64,000 nucleotides of DNA. Source: JBBSHJ01 sp038253135 (GTDB lineage: Bacteria; Actinomycetota; Actinomycetes; Mycobacteriales; QHCD01). Position numbers and translations under genes: made by a program. Shown one piece after another: positions 35,277-43,325 of this stretch (positions within the stretch are counted from its first letter, which is position 1; every line of letters starts with the position of its first letter). The stretch lies in NCBI GenBank assembly GCA_038253135.1, contig JBBSHJ010000003.1:1-64000 (forward strand). Direction: 5' to 3'. A model generated the notes under the pieces. That model had not been told where the DNA came from. It saw only the letters and a program-made list of their open reading frames with translations, and ran no database searches.

Positions 35277-35385
35277 GAAAATATACTCTAGACAACGAAA
35301 TTTGCCAGGTGCCTCCGCGACCGCCTCGGGAGGTTCCGCGCGATCCAGGCGCGGGCTCGCGTGCGGCGTCCCTACGATCGACGCC

Positions 35386-36429
35386 ATGCTCGCGCTCCTG
35401 CAGGACTACGCCGCCCGCTTCCGTGAGGCCGCTCCCGCTGCGGTGGCCGACTGGGTCGATGGCGGATCGGGCGAAGAGGTCAGCTTGGCAGCCGCCGAGG
35501 ACGCGTGGCGACGGTGGTCGCTGCGGCCGCGCGGCCTGACCGATGTCTCGGCGATCAGCACCGCGACGGCGATCCTCGGCATCGAGCTAGGCGGGCCGAT
35601 CGGGGTCGCGCCCACCGGCTATCAGAGCGTGCTGCACCCCGATGGGGAGGTTGCCACCGCGGCCGGGGCAGCTGGTGCCGGCGCGTTGTTGGTGGTCAGC
35701 GCCCGTGCGAGTCGCCGGTACGACGACATCGCCGCGGCCACGAGCGGGCCGTGGTGGGCGCAGCTGTACCCGATGCGCGACCCGACGCTGATCTTCGCCG
35801 TCGCCCGCTCGGCCGCGCGGGCCGGCGCGCAGGCGCTGGTCCTGACCGTGGACGCGGCGTACGTCGGCGCCAAGGCGCGGGCCGGTCGTCCCGTCCCGCT
35901 CGGCTCGGACGTGGCGCTGGCGAATCTGGCCCAGCATCTACGCCCCGGCGCCGATCCGGTCGAGGCAACCGAGCAGGATCCGTCGGCCGGTGCCGACCTA
36001 GTCGGCGCACTCGCCGATCAGGTCGGTCTTCCGGTGGTCGTGAAGGGGGTCCTGCGGGCCGACGAGGCTTGCCGCCTGGTGGGCGCCGGGGCCGCGGCGG
36101 TGATCGTCAGCAACCACGGCGGCCGGCAACTCGACCGTGCGGTCGCGACGGCTCGCGCCCTGCCGGAGGTGGTGGACGCGGTGGGGGGCGCGGTGCCGGT
36201 GCTGGTCGACGGGGGAGTCCGGTCCGGCCTCGACGTATTGACGGCGCTCGCGCTCGGTGCCCGAGCGGTTTTCCTCGGCCGGCCGATCTTGTGGGCGCTC
36301 GCGACGGACGGCTCGGCGGGTGTGGATGCCGTGCTCGATGCGCTCTCCGCAGATCTGCGTCATGCCATGGCGCTCGCGGGTACGCCGCGGATCGCCGACA
36401 TCGACCGCTCGTTCGTCACGCCGCGCTAG
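35386..36429 (+). CDS. FMN-dependent alpha-hydroxy-acid oxidizing protein
   Basis: A 347-residue TIM-barrel flavoprotein of the lactate/glycolate oxidase family: FMN-binding APTGYQSVLHPDGE, substrate-binding loop VVVKGV with the catalytic lysine, active-site His in IVSNHGGRQLD, and the phosphate-binding VLVDGGVRSGLDVLTALALGARAVFLGRP. It would oxidise an L-2-hydroxy acid such as lactate or mandelate in the cytoplasm. TACGAT at 35373-35378 ends 7 nt before the ATG, so it is probably leaderless; longer in-frame starts have no homology. It is divergent from the GT2 gene. Confidence 0.88.
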   Translation: MLALLQDYAARFREAAPAAVADWVDGGSGEEVSLAAAEDAWRRWSLRPRGLTDVSAISTATAILGIELGGPIGVAPTGYQSVLHPDGEVATAAGAAGAGALLVVSARASRRYDDIAAATSGPWWAQLYPMRDPTLIFAVARSAARAGAQALVLTVDAAYVGAKARAGRPVPLGSDVALANLAQHLRPGADPVEATEQDPSAGADLVGALADQVGLPVVVKGVLRADEACRLVGAGAAAVIVSNHGGRQLDRAVATARALPEVVDAVGGAVPVLVDGGVRSGLDVLTALALGARAVFLGRPILWALATDGSAGVDAVLDALSADLRHAMALAGTPRIADIDRSFVTPR

Positions 36430-36470
36430 CGGCAGGTTGCGTCGGGGCGCTTGCGCGCGCCCGAGAACGG

Positions 36471-36515
36471 CCGATCCCGGATCGATCACCACAAGGGTGA
36501 CCGATCCGGGATCGG
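36471..36515. terminator. 20-bp-stem hairpin between convergent genes
   Basis: Left arm 36471-36490 and right arm 36496-36515 pair over 20 bp with one mismatch, loop ACAAG. It sits midway between the 3' ends of the oxidase gene (36429) and the rpf gene (36559) and could stop transcripts from both sides. There is no T-tract, as is common for actinobacterial hairpin terminators. Confidence 0.75.
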
Positions 36516-36558
36516 ACGGTGCGCTTGGCTGGCTGGCAACTCAGCGAGAGTTATCGGC

Positions 36559-37230
36559 TCAGTTGGGGAGCTGCAGGACCTGACCTGGGTAAATCACGTC
36601 CGGGTTGCTGATCGAGGAGGTGTTCAGCTGGTAGATCGCCGACCAGCTGCTCGCGCCCACCCTGGCGGCGATCTTGAACAGCGTGTCGCCGGACTGAACG
36701 GTGTAGCTGCTGCCGCTCGAGGACGACGAGGTGTCGCTGGACGAGGAGCCACTGGACGAGCCGGAGCTCGACGAGAGGTTGCTGGACGAGCTGCCGCTGG
36801 ACGAGCTGTCGCTCGCCGAGTAACCGGACAGACCGTTGGTGTCGGTCAGCCCGCCGGCGCCGGCACACGTCCAGGCGCCCGCGCCCTGACCCGCGAGGGT
36901 CTTGGCGGCAATCGCCTTCTGCTGGCTCTCGGTGGCGAGGTCGGCCCGCGACGCGTACGCCGTGCCACCGAATGCGGCCCACGTGGAGTTCGTGAACTGC
37001 AGACCGCCGTAGTAACCGTTGCCGGTGTTGATGCTCCAGTCGCCGCTGGACTCGCACTGTGCGACCTGGTCCCACACGTCCGCGTGAGCAGCGCCGGAAC
37101 CGATGAGCGGCGCAGCAACGGCGGCACCAGCAGCAGTCACGGCAAGAGCGGTCTTGCGAATGTGCTTGGTCTCTTGACGGTGGCGACCCTTGTAGGTGTA
37201 CGCCCGCATAACGTCATGGGTGATCGACAT
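36559..37230 (-). CDS. Resuscitation-promoting factor-like transglycosylase with LysM domain
   Basis: A 223-residue secreted cell-wall hydrolase: signal region with a hydrophobic core (ALAVTAAGAAVAAPLIG, about 28-44) and AHA cleavage site at 48-50, an Rpf lysozyme-like domain (51-125) starting DVWDQVAQCESSGDW with catalytic Glu60 and GYYGGLQF, a Ser/Gly-rich linker (about 130-172), and a C-terminal LysM (SYTVQSGDTLFKIAARVG…YPGQVLQLP). It cleaves peptidoglycan to allow regrowth. The leader is a c-di-AMP riboswitch and the ribosome site GAGAGG is inside its last helix, so synthesis is linked to c-di-AMP. Confidence 0.93.
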   Translation of the reverse strand: MSITHDVMRAYTYKGRHRQETKHIRKTALAVTAAGAAVAAPLIGSGAAHADVWDQVAQCESSGDWSINTGNGYYGGLQFTNSTWAAFGGTAYASRADLATESQQKAIAAKTLAGQGAGAWTCAGAGGLTDTNGLSGYSASDSSSSGSSSSNLSSSSGSSSGSSSSDTSSSSSGSSYTVQSGDTLFKIAARVGASSWSAIYQLNTSSISNPDVIYPGQVLQLPN

Positions 37231-37235
37231 GTCCA

Positions 37236-37385
37236 CCTCTCCAACGCCTACGAGGTGAGCTGTCGGGTTCGGGCGAGAGGAATGTGCCCGGCCGTGCATG
37301 CACGGCTTCACCCCAGAGCGTCGCCACGCGACGCTGTCACCTTGGGTCCCCCGCTCCCACCCATAAAGCTCTAATGGATCCGTCC
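37236..37385 (-). promoter_or_regulatory. c-di-AMP riboswitch (ydaO-yuaA leader)
   Basis: Read on the minus strand, the leader shows the conserved blocks of this class in order: GGGGGACCC, a hairpin AGCGTCGC-GTG-GCGACGCT, GGGGTGAAGCC, and near the 3' end CCCGAACCCGACAGCTCACC followed by TCGTAGGCG. CCTCTC (37280-37275) can pair with GGAGAGG (37242-37236), which overlaps the rpf ribosome site. Association of this class with rpf genes is well established in actinobacteria. The 5' boundary is approximate. Confidence 0.88.
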
Positions 37386-37446
37386 ACCGGTGGGTGGGAC
37401 TCGGCGTTGCCGGGGACGGGGGCCAGCGCGTCGCGCAGCCGTGGCG

Positions 37447-37476
37447 AAACTAGAGGGGCTTCGGACCGGATATCAA
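37447..37476 (-). promoter_or_regulatory. Probable promoter of the riboswitch-rpf transcript
   Basis: TTGATA (37476-37471) and TAGTTT (37452-37447) on the minus strand are spaced by 18 bp. A start near 37440 would place the whole aptamer in the leader. Confidence 0.5.
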
Positions 37477-37945
37477 GTCCCCGTCCTGGACCGGCACGTG
37501 CAGCCGCTGGCCTGTAGCGCAGAGGCTAGGCCGAACAGCGCAGCGAGCGCTGCGCCGTTGGACGTTCCTTGCCCGTCACCAGGCTCGCGTCACCGCGCCG
37601 ATGCCGTTCCGTGACATCGCCGTGATCGCACCGACCTGACGGGTCCACGTCGCGAAGAAAACCCTTGTCCGCTAACGGAAATTGGTGGGCAGGTCGCGTC
37701 AAAAGCAGTTCCGTTCGGCGGAGCTGTCGGCGCACCGAACGGGGGAAAGCAGTCGGCACATGAGAGGACGAAGCGAGGGTCAAATCGGTTGCTTCGGCAA
37801 ATCATTTTTTTGGTAGCCGGCTAACAAAATTAACCTGGTTAAGCGTTCAATCCGCGTCGGAAGGTGATCCGCCGGTCGGCCGGGGTCTGTCGACGACTCG
37901 GTCAAGATCCCGGCAGTGCCTTAGCGCGAACCCGCGTGGTTCCGG
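37477..37945. other. 470-bp gap without a gene
   Basis: I see no credible coding frame. The gap holds a perfect 7-bp stem hairpin (37538-37544 with 37549-37555, loop GAGC), a TTCG-loop mini-hairpin followed by a seven-T run (about 37790-37811), the palindromes TAGCCGGCTA (37814-37823) and TTAACC-T-GGTTAA (37830-37842), and locally AT-rich DNA that may carry promoter or binding sites for the downstream SAM-IV transcript. Confidence 0.4.
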
Positions 37946-37958
37946 TATGGTGTGCCGG

Positions 37959-38078
37959 AACGGTCATGAGCGCCAGTGACAAGCCCCGGCTCGCTGGCCG
38001 GCAACCCTCGCTCCGCGGTGGGGTGCCCCGGGTGAGGACCTGGCCCGTCGTCAGTCGACGCCGGGCAAGCGCGGATCC
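37959..38078 (+). promoter_or_regulatory. SAM-IV riboswitch
   Basis: The segment carries the hallmark SAM-IV series: GGTCATGAG (37962), GCCAG…CAAGCCCCGGCTCGCTGGC, CGGCAACCCTC, CCGCGGTGGGGTGCCCC, GGGTGA and the closing GGACC (38036-38040) that pairs with GGTC, followed by an extra hairpin and GCAAGCGC as expected for the class's pseudoknot. It lies 50 nt before the class V aminotransferase gene. GGATCCC (38073-38079) can pair with GGGATCC (38106-38112), a possible expression platform near the ribosome site. A TATGGT box at 37946 may be the -10. Confidence 0.88.
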
Positions 38079-38130
38079 CGGGCCAGCGGGCCACCCCTCG
38101 AGCTAGGGATCCCTTGCTCAGGGAGTTCTG

Positions 38131-39570
38131 TTGTCTGTGGTGGCCGGAGAAGAGCACGTCGTCGCGTTCGCCGGACCGCGGTCCCGAGCGCGGCCTCCCG
38201 CTGATCTGCTCGCGCGGCTCGCGGACCGCGGCGCCGTACCCCCTAATGACGGGCACCAGCGCTCACCGCTGCTGCCGCCGGTCGTCGGAGCAGGGACCAC
38301 CGTGCCGCTCGTCGGCGGCGCCGACGTCGAATACGCGAACCTCGACTACGCGGCCAGCGCGCCGTGCCTCACTGCGGTCAAGGAGGTCGTGGATCGGCTG
38401 CTGCCGCAGTACGCCAGCGTGCATCGCGGGACCGGGCACCTCTCGCGGGTGTGCACGGTGGCATACGAAGAGGCCCGCCGCTCGGTCCGCCGGTTCGTCG
38501 GGGCCCGGGCGCGGTCGGCGGTGATCTTCACTCGCAACACCACCGATGCGATGAACCTGCTGGCGCACGTGGCGCCGCGGGGCACCACCGTGATCACGTT
38601 CGACACCGAGCACCACGCCACGCTGCTGGCCTGGCGCGGGCTGCGCGTCGTACACCTTGCACCGCCGCGGAGCGCCGAAGCCGCCTGCGCCGCCGTGGAC
38701 GAGGCGTTGCGTCGGGCACCGGTCGGCCCGAGGCTGCTGGCCGTCACGGGGGCGTCGAATGTCACCGGTGAGGTCTGGCCGCTGCGCGCTCTCGCCCGGA
38801 TCGCGCACTCCCGCGGCGCGAGGATCGCCGTCGACGCGGCGCAGCTCGCCCCGCATGCCCGGATCGACGCCGCCGCCGATGACCTCGACTACGTCGCGCT
38901 CTCCGCGCACAAGCTCTACGCCCCGTTCGGCGCGGGTGCGCTCGTCGGCCGGGCCGACTGGCTGCAGGCCGCGCCGCCCTACCTGATCGGCGGCGGTGCG
39001 ACGGTCGCGGTGACCGCGGACCGGGTGCGCTGGGCCGACGTACCCGATCGGCACGAGGCGGGCAGCCCGAACGTGGTCGGTGCGGTCGCGCTCGCCGCCG
39101 CCTGTGACGCGATTGCCGCGACCGACCGTGCGGCCGTGGAGGCCCGGGAGGCGCGGCTGCTCGCCCGGCTGCGGGCCGGGCTGGCGGCGATCGACGGGGT
39201 CGACCGGCTGAGCCTGTGGGGCCCGGACGCGGCCGCGATCGGGTTGGTCTCGTTCGTCGCGGACGGGATCGACGGCCAGAAGCTCGCCGCGATCCTGTCG
39301 GCCGAGCACGGCATCGGGGTCCGCGCCGGCGGGTTCTGCGCACACCGGTTCGTCCGCCACCTGGTGGGCGCGACTCGGCCGCGTTCCTCGGTGGCCGAAG
39401 TGGTGCCGGTGCGGGCGAGCATCGGCCTCGGCACGACGCAGGAGCACGTCGATCGGCTGGTCGCGGCCGTGCGATCGGTCCTCCGCAACGGTCCGAGGTG
39501 GACGTACGCCGTGCACGACGGCGAGTGGGTGCCCGCCCCGGACCCGCGGCCGGTCGAGCTGCCCTGGTAA
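38131..39570 (+). CDS. Class V aminotransferase-fold PLP enzyme (cysteine desulfurase-like), SAM-riboswitch controlled
   Basis: A 479-residue fold-type I PLP enzyme of the NifS/Csd class. Homology runs from YANLDYAASAPCL (residue 69) to the C-terminus; Lys261 in LSAHKLYAPFGAGAL forms the Schiff base, with VDAAQ (Asp235, Gln238), and H161 stacking near the cofactor. A cysteine persulfide loop is not obvious; FCAHRFVRHL near residue 394 contains the only candidate Cys. The upstream SAM-IV element implies a role in sulfur-amino-acid or SAM metabolism. TTG at 38131 is 5 nt after GGGAG; GTG at 38137 is an alternative. Confidence 0.85.
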   Translation: MSVVAGEEHVVAFAGPRSRARPPADLLARLADRGAVPPNDGHQRSPLLPPVVGAGTTVPLVGGADVEYANLDYAASAPCLTAVKEVVDRLLPQYASVHRGTGHLSRVCTVAYEEARRSVRRFVGARARSAVIFTRNTTDAMNLLAHVAPRGTTVITFDTEHHATLLAWRGLRVVHLAPPRSAEAACAAVDEALRRAPVGPRLLAVTGASNVTGEVWPLRALARIAHSRGARIAVDAAQLAPHARIDAAADDLDYVALSAHKLYAPFGAGALVGRADWLQAAPPYLIGGGATVAVTADRVRWADVPDRHEAGSPNVVGAVALAAACDAIAATDRAAVEAREARLLARLRAGLAAIDGVDRLSLWGPDAAAIGLVSFVADGIDGQKLAAILSAEHGIGVRAGGFCAHRFVRHLVGATRPRSSVAEVVPVRASIGLGTTQEHVDRLVAAVRSVLRNGPRWTYAVHDGEWVPAPDPRPVELPW

Positions 39571-39600
39571 CCCCGGGGCCAAGCGCTTTGCTGCTGGACT

Positions 39601-39630
39601 TTGGCACACCGACCGGGCAACTTGTACGCT
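39601..39630 (+). promoter_or_regulatory. Promoter of tRNA-Ser(GCT)
   Basis: TTGGCA at 39601-39606 and TACGCT at 39625-39630 are 18 bp apart, about 50 nt before the mature tRNA. Confidence 0.5.
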
Positions 39631-39679
39631 GTCCCGGGCGGCTTGCCGAGAGGCTCCGCACCGGCCGTTCGCGGCCAAG

Positions 39680-39767
39680 GGAGGCTTCGCCTAGTGGCCT
39701 ATGGCGCCGCACTGCTAATGCGGTTGGGGTTTACCGCCCCTCCCGGGTTCAAATCCCGGAGCCTCCG
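39680..39767 (+). tRNA. tRNA-Ser (anticodon GCT)
   Basis: An 88-nt class II tRNA: acceptor GGAGGCT/AGCCTCC, anticodon GCT at 39714-39716 in a stem CCGCA/TGCGG, long variable arm, T-loop GTTCAAATC, discriminator G, no encoded CCA. Confidence 0.95.
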
Positions 39768-39807
39768 CTCCGTTCTTACCGGTGCTGCCGGCGGGCTGGA
39801 ATGGGCT

Positions 39808-40605
39808 CTATTCGGGAGCTGGCGTGGCGTTCTGCTCGTCCCGCCAGGCGATCCATTCGCGCAGCGGCCCGAGGTCGTAGGTGGGTCCGTCGGCGCCGAT
39901 GGTGAACAGCGTCGCTCCCGCCTCACGCAGCCGTTGGGTCTCCTCGGTCGGTACGCCGTCCGTGCCGACCGAGTGCTCGATGCTCGCGACGTCGCGGCCG
40001 ACGGCGGCGCAATGAACCGCCAGTACCTGTGACTTGCGCGCCAGGGTCTCGGCGTCGCTGAAGCTGTGCCAGATATTCGCGTGCTCGGCGACGTACCGCA
40101 GCGTCTTTCGCTCACCACCGCCCCCGATGAGGACGGGGATTTGCCGGGTCGGGGGCGGGTTGAGCCGTTCCCAGCGCGCCTTGATCCGCGGGAGGGCCCG
40201 GCCGAGAGCGTCGAGCCGGCGGCCCGGCGTACCGAAGTCGTATCCGTATTCGGCGTAATCGCGTTCGAACCAGCCCGCGCCGATCCCGAGGATCAGCCGG
40301 CCGTCGCTGATGTGGTCGACGGTGCGCGCCATGTCGGCGAGCAGGTCGGGATTGCGGTAGCTGTTGCACGTCACGAGGGCCGAGAGCTGCACCCGCTCGG
40401 TGGCTTCCGCCCAGGCCGCGAGGGTCGACCAGCATTCGAAATGCAGCCCGTCGGGCTCGCCGGACAAGGGGAAGAAATGATCCCAGTTGAAGAGAATGTC
40501 GACGCCGGCTTCCTCCGCGGCGGCGACCGTGCGTCTGATCTCGGTGTAGGGGGCGTGTTGAGGCTGCAGCTGAAAGCCGACACGGACCGGGCGAGGAGAG
40601 GTCAT
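39808..40605 (-). CDS. LLM-class F420-dependent oxidoreductase
   Basis: A 265-residue luciferase-like TIM-barrel protein: VRVGFQLQPQHAPYTEIRRT, NWDHFFPL, LSALVTCNSYRNPDLLADMARTVD and the family hallmark GRLILGIGAGWFERDYAEYG. Members in actinobacteria usually use F420; the substrate is unknown. It is about 50 residues shorter than many, but the barrel core is present. TAGGAT (40617-40612) ends 6 nt before the ATG, so the gene is probably leaderless and separate from the protease gene 43 nt upstream. Confidence 0.85.
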   Translation of the reverse strand: MTSPRPVRVGFQLQPQHAPYTEIRRTVAAAEEAGVDILFNWDHFFPLSGEPDGLHFECWSTLAAWAEATERVQLSALVTCNSYRNPDLLADMARTVDHISDGRLILGIGAGWFERDYAEYGYDFGTPGRRLDALGRALPRIKARWERLNPPPTRQIPVLIGGGGERKTLRYVAEHANIWHSFSDAETLARKSQVLAVHCAAVGRDVASIEHSVGTDGVPTEETQRLREAGATLFTIGADGPTYDLGPLREWIAWRDEQNATPAPE

Positions 40606-40648
40606 GAATTGATCCTAGGGAGTCCGCGATGCCGGCTCGGTGTGCCGG

Positions 40649-41848
40649 TCAGGCGTTGGCCCGGGTCAGGATCGCCTCGACGATCTGCTTGGCCTGGTTG
40701 CTCGGGATGGCGAAGCCGAGACCGACGCTGCCGGCCGATCCCTGCGCGGACGTGGGGGAGTAGATCGCGGAGTTGATGCCGATCACCTCGCCCTTGGTGT
40801 TGACGAGCGGGCCGCCGGAGTTGCCGGGGTTGATCGAGGCGTCCGTCTGGATCGCGTTGTAGGACACGCTGCCGGACCCGGCGCCGCCCTGCTGCCCGTT
40901 GCCGTACGGCGAGCTCTGATTGTTCGGCGAGTTCTGACCGAAGGGCGACTGTCCCCACGGGTCGCCGTACGGCGAGGAGCTGCCGGACTGCGGTGAGGAG
41001 TCGCCCTGGACGGTGACCTTGCGGCCGAGGTAACTGACGATGCCGGACGTCACGGTGCTCTGCAGGCCCTCCGGCGTACCAACGGCGACGACCACGTCAC
41101 CCACCCTGACCTTGCTCGAGTCGCCCCACGTCGCGGGGGTCAGACCGCTGACGTTCTGCGCCTTGATCACCGCGAGGTCGGCCGAGGCGTTGGTGCCGAC
41201 GATCGTGGCGGTCGCGGTCTTGCCGTTGCTGAAGGTGACCTTGATCGTGCCGGCTCCGTTGGCGGCGTCCGCGACGACGTGGTTGTTGGTGACGATCTCA
41301 CCGGTGCTCGTGAGAACGGCCCCGGACCCGACCGCCTCGCCGTTGGCGAGGGTAACGGTCATCTCGACGACGCTCGGCAGGACCTTGTTCGCGACGCCGG
41401 ACAGGCTGCCGGTCGCACCGGAACCCGACCCGCCCGTCGTACCGGTCGCGTCGGCGACGGTCTTCGCCGAGCCCTTGATGGCGCTGCTGCTGGCCGATGT
41501 GGTCGACGACGAGCCACCAGCGGCATACGCACCGACCGCGCCGCCTGCGGAGCCCGCGACGATCGCGACGGCGGCCAGGCCGGCCCCGACGGTGCGGGTA
41601 CGCCGCTTCGGGCGGACGGCCGTGGCCACGGCAGAGGTCGGCGCCATCGGGCCGGTCGGGGGTCCGGCGACCGACGCCGCCGACCACCACGGTGGCGGCG
41701 ACTGCGGCGCGCCCGCGAAGGGCGCCGCGGATGGACCGTTGGTCGCGGCCGCGGATCCGGATAGGGGACCTGGTGCTGGCTGGGGTGCGCCTGCGGTGCC
41801 GTGGGGGGTTGGTTCCGGCCGCGGACCGGGCGTGGTCTCATCGCTCAT
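40649..41848 (-). CDS. HtrA/DegP-like trypsin-fold serine protease without PDZ domain
   Basis: A 399-residue membrane-anchored protease: cytoplasmic Pro/Ala-rich N-terminus (1-80), one helix (about 86-110), a Gly/Ser linker, then a trypsin-like domain with His190 (TNNHVV), Asp224 (ASADLAV) and Ser344 (INPGNSGGPL). The protein ends at QAKQIVEAILTRANA, just where a PDZ domain would begin in PepD/DegP relatives. A 45-residue Ser/Gly/Pro/Gln/Asn insert (about 283-328) interrupts the protease domain between Asp and Ser. It probably acts outside the membrane in quality control. Confidence 0.88.
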   Translation of the reverse strand: MSDETTPGPRPEPTPHGTAGAPQPAPGPLSGSAAATNGPSAAPFAGAPQSPPPWWSAASVAGPPTGPMAPTSAVATAVRPKRRTRTVGAGLAAVAIVAGSAGGAVGAYAAGGSSSTTSASSSAIKGSAKTVADATGTTGGSGSGATGSLSGVANKVLPSVVEMTVTLANGEAVGSGAVLTSTGEIVTNNHVVADAANGAGTIKVTFSNGKTATATIVGTNASADLAVIKAQNVSGLTPATWGDSSKVRVGDVVVAVGTPEGLQSTVTSGIVSYLGRKVTVQGDSSPQSGSSSPYGDPWGQSPFGQNSPNNQSSPYGNGQQGGAGSGSVSYNAIQTDASINPGNSGGPLVNTKGEVIGINSAIYSPTSAQGSAGSVGLGFAIPSNQAKQIVEAILTRANA

Positions 41849-41951
41849 GACTCGAGCCTGGGCGTCCGGTCTGAGGGGAGGCTTAAGGCCGGATGAGACT
41901 CTGCCAAGTCTTCCGGTGATCCGGCGTCAGGTAGTATCGCTGCTGCACTCA

Positions 41952-42024
41952 GCGCTCGTAGCTCAACGGATAGAGCATCTGACTACGGATCAGAAGGTTG
42001 GGGGTTCGAATCCCTCCGAGCGCG
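41952..42024 (+). tRNA. tRNA-Arg (anticodon ACG)
   Basis: A 73-nt tRNA: acceptor GCGCTCG/CGAGCGC, anticodon ACG at 41985-41987 within CTGACTACGGATCAG, T-loop GTTCGAATC, discriminator G, no CCA. TAGTAT at 41932-41937 is a plausible -10 box. Confidence 0.96.
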
Positions 42025-42451
42025 CCCAGCCGCTCGACCGCAACGACCAGGCCGGCGATTCGCGTGCCCGGCCAGGGCCGCAGCCGGTCGGCCCTGAGCT
42101 TCTCGATGACCTTCAATGCGACAGAGATCCCCAGCGACTCCGATGCAATCTCTTTGGCCGTCTCAGCTCAACCGCGCTGTTACAGCGGGCAGGCGAACGA
42201 GCACATCATCTTCCAGTGAACGATGCGAACCCCCCGGCTCGCCCCCGCCATCAGATTGAGCAGGCTTCGGCGCCAGCGGCTCGAAACCACCAATCAACGC
42301 CGCCACCCAGCCACCAGATACCGCCATTAAGGCGCCTACGGCGTCCCTTTGCGATCTACCCCTTGAGTCGCCCCGCTCCGGCCTTTGATCTGGCTGGTTG
42401 CGAGGACGCCGGGGAAGAGTGGTTGTCCGCCAGATGACCGTGGAGGTCTAC
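42025..42451. other. 430-bp non-coding stretch behind tRNA-Arg
   Basis: No credible gene on either strand: open frames here have no ribosome sites or recognisable motifs. It begins directly at the tRNA 3' end and leads into a series of damaged genes, but I found no integrase gene and no second copy of the tRNA 3' end within the window. Confidence 0.4.
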
Positions 42452-43195
42452 GTGAGGTAATACTACGCCGAGCACGAAGCTGCATATCGGCGGCTCCAGG
42501 ACGAGGGTAAGACCCAGTGGGACGACCTCTTTGAGGAGGGCCGGCCCCTGGACTTCGAAGCCTTTCCGAACCGGGGCTTCCTCGAACACGCTCTTCCGCA
42601 TCTCGACCTGCCCTCGCCGGCTGAGGTCGACGTACTGGAATACGGTTGCGGCACCGGACCGGCCACCTGCTTCCTAGCGGCACGCGGGTTCCGGGTGGAC
42701 GCAATCGACCTCATCCCCGAGGCGATCACACTCGCCCGGCGGTTTGCGCAGGAACGTGGCGCAGACGTCAGCTTCAGCGTGCAGGACGTGTGTGCCCTGG
42801 CAAAGGAGCCCGTCAGCAAACGGTATGACCTCATCGTCGACAGCTATTGCCTTCAATCGATCGTTACCGACGCCGACAGAGCTAGCGTCTTCGCCGCCGT
42901 GCACCCTCGCCTGAAGAGCAAGGGCTACTACCTCATCTCTACCGCCATGTATGAGCCGGAGCGCGTCTACGATCCCGGCTTCCGATACGACACGACCACC
43001 GGCATCTGCTACCAGGAGGTGCCGGGCGGCGGATCGGGCCAAGATGCGGTCGAGATCGACGGCACCTGGTACCGACCCCACCGCCGCCACCTGCCACCCA
43101 TGGCCCTACGCGACGAACTCGCCCGCGCCGGCTTTCGTGTCGTGTCCCAAGACAAGGGCGATCTCGTCTGCGTACGGTCCAGCCAAGACAACTGA
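42452..43195 (+). pseudogene. Class I SAM methyltransferase with a stop at codon 3
   Basis: GGAGG at 42442-42446 is ideally placed 5 nt before GTG 42452, but the frame reads GTG-AGG-TAA and then continues uninterrupted as YYAEHEAAYRRLQDEGKTQWDD to the stop at 43193. Family relatives read through here, so a single change (GAA or similar to TAA) probably inactivated the gene. The rest is an intact class I methyltransferase of about 245 residues with motif I VDVLEYGCGTGPATCFLA and acidic DAIDL, and a C-terminal RDELARAGFRVV. The first downstream ATG (42695) lies after motif I and could not give an active enzyme. Confidence 0.65.
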
Positions 43196-43325
43196 AGCAA
43201 CCCAGGAGCCGGCACGCAACCCGCGTGCAACAAGCAGCCGGACGGATCTGGACTGGCCCGGACATCCGAGCGCCACAAAGCCCGTTCCCGAGCCCTGAAC
43301 GAGCAAGCCCTGGACTGATCGGGTG

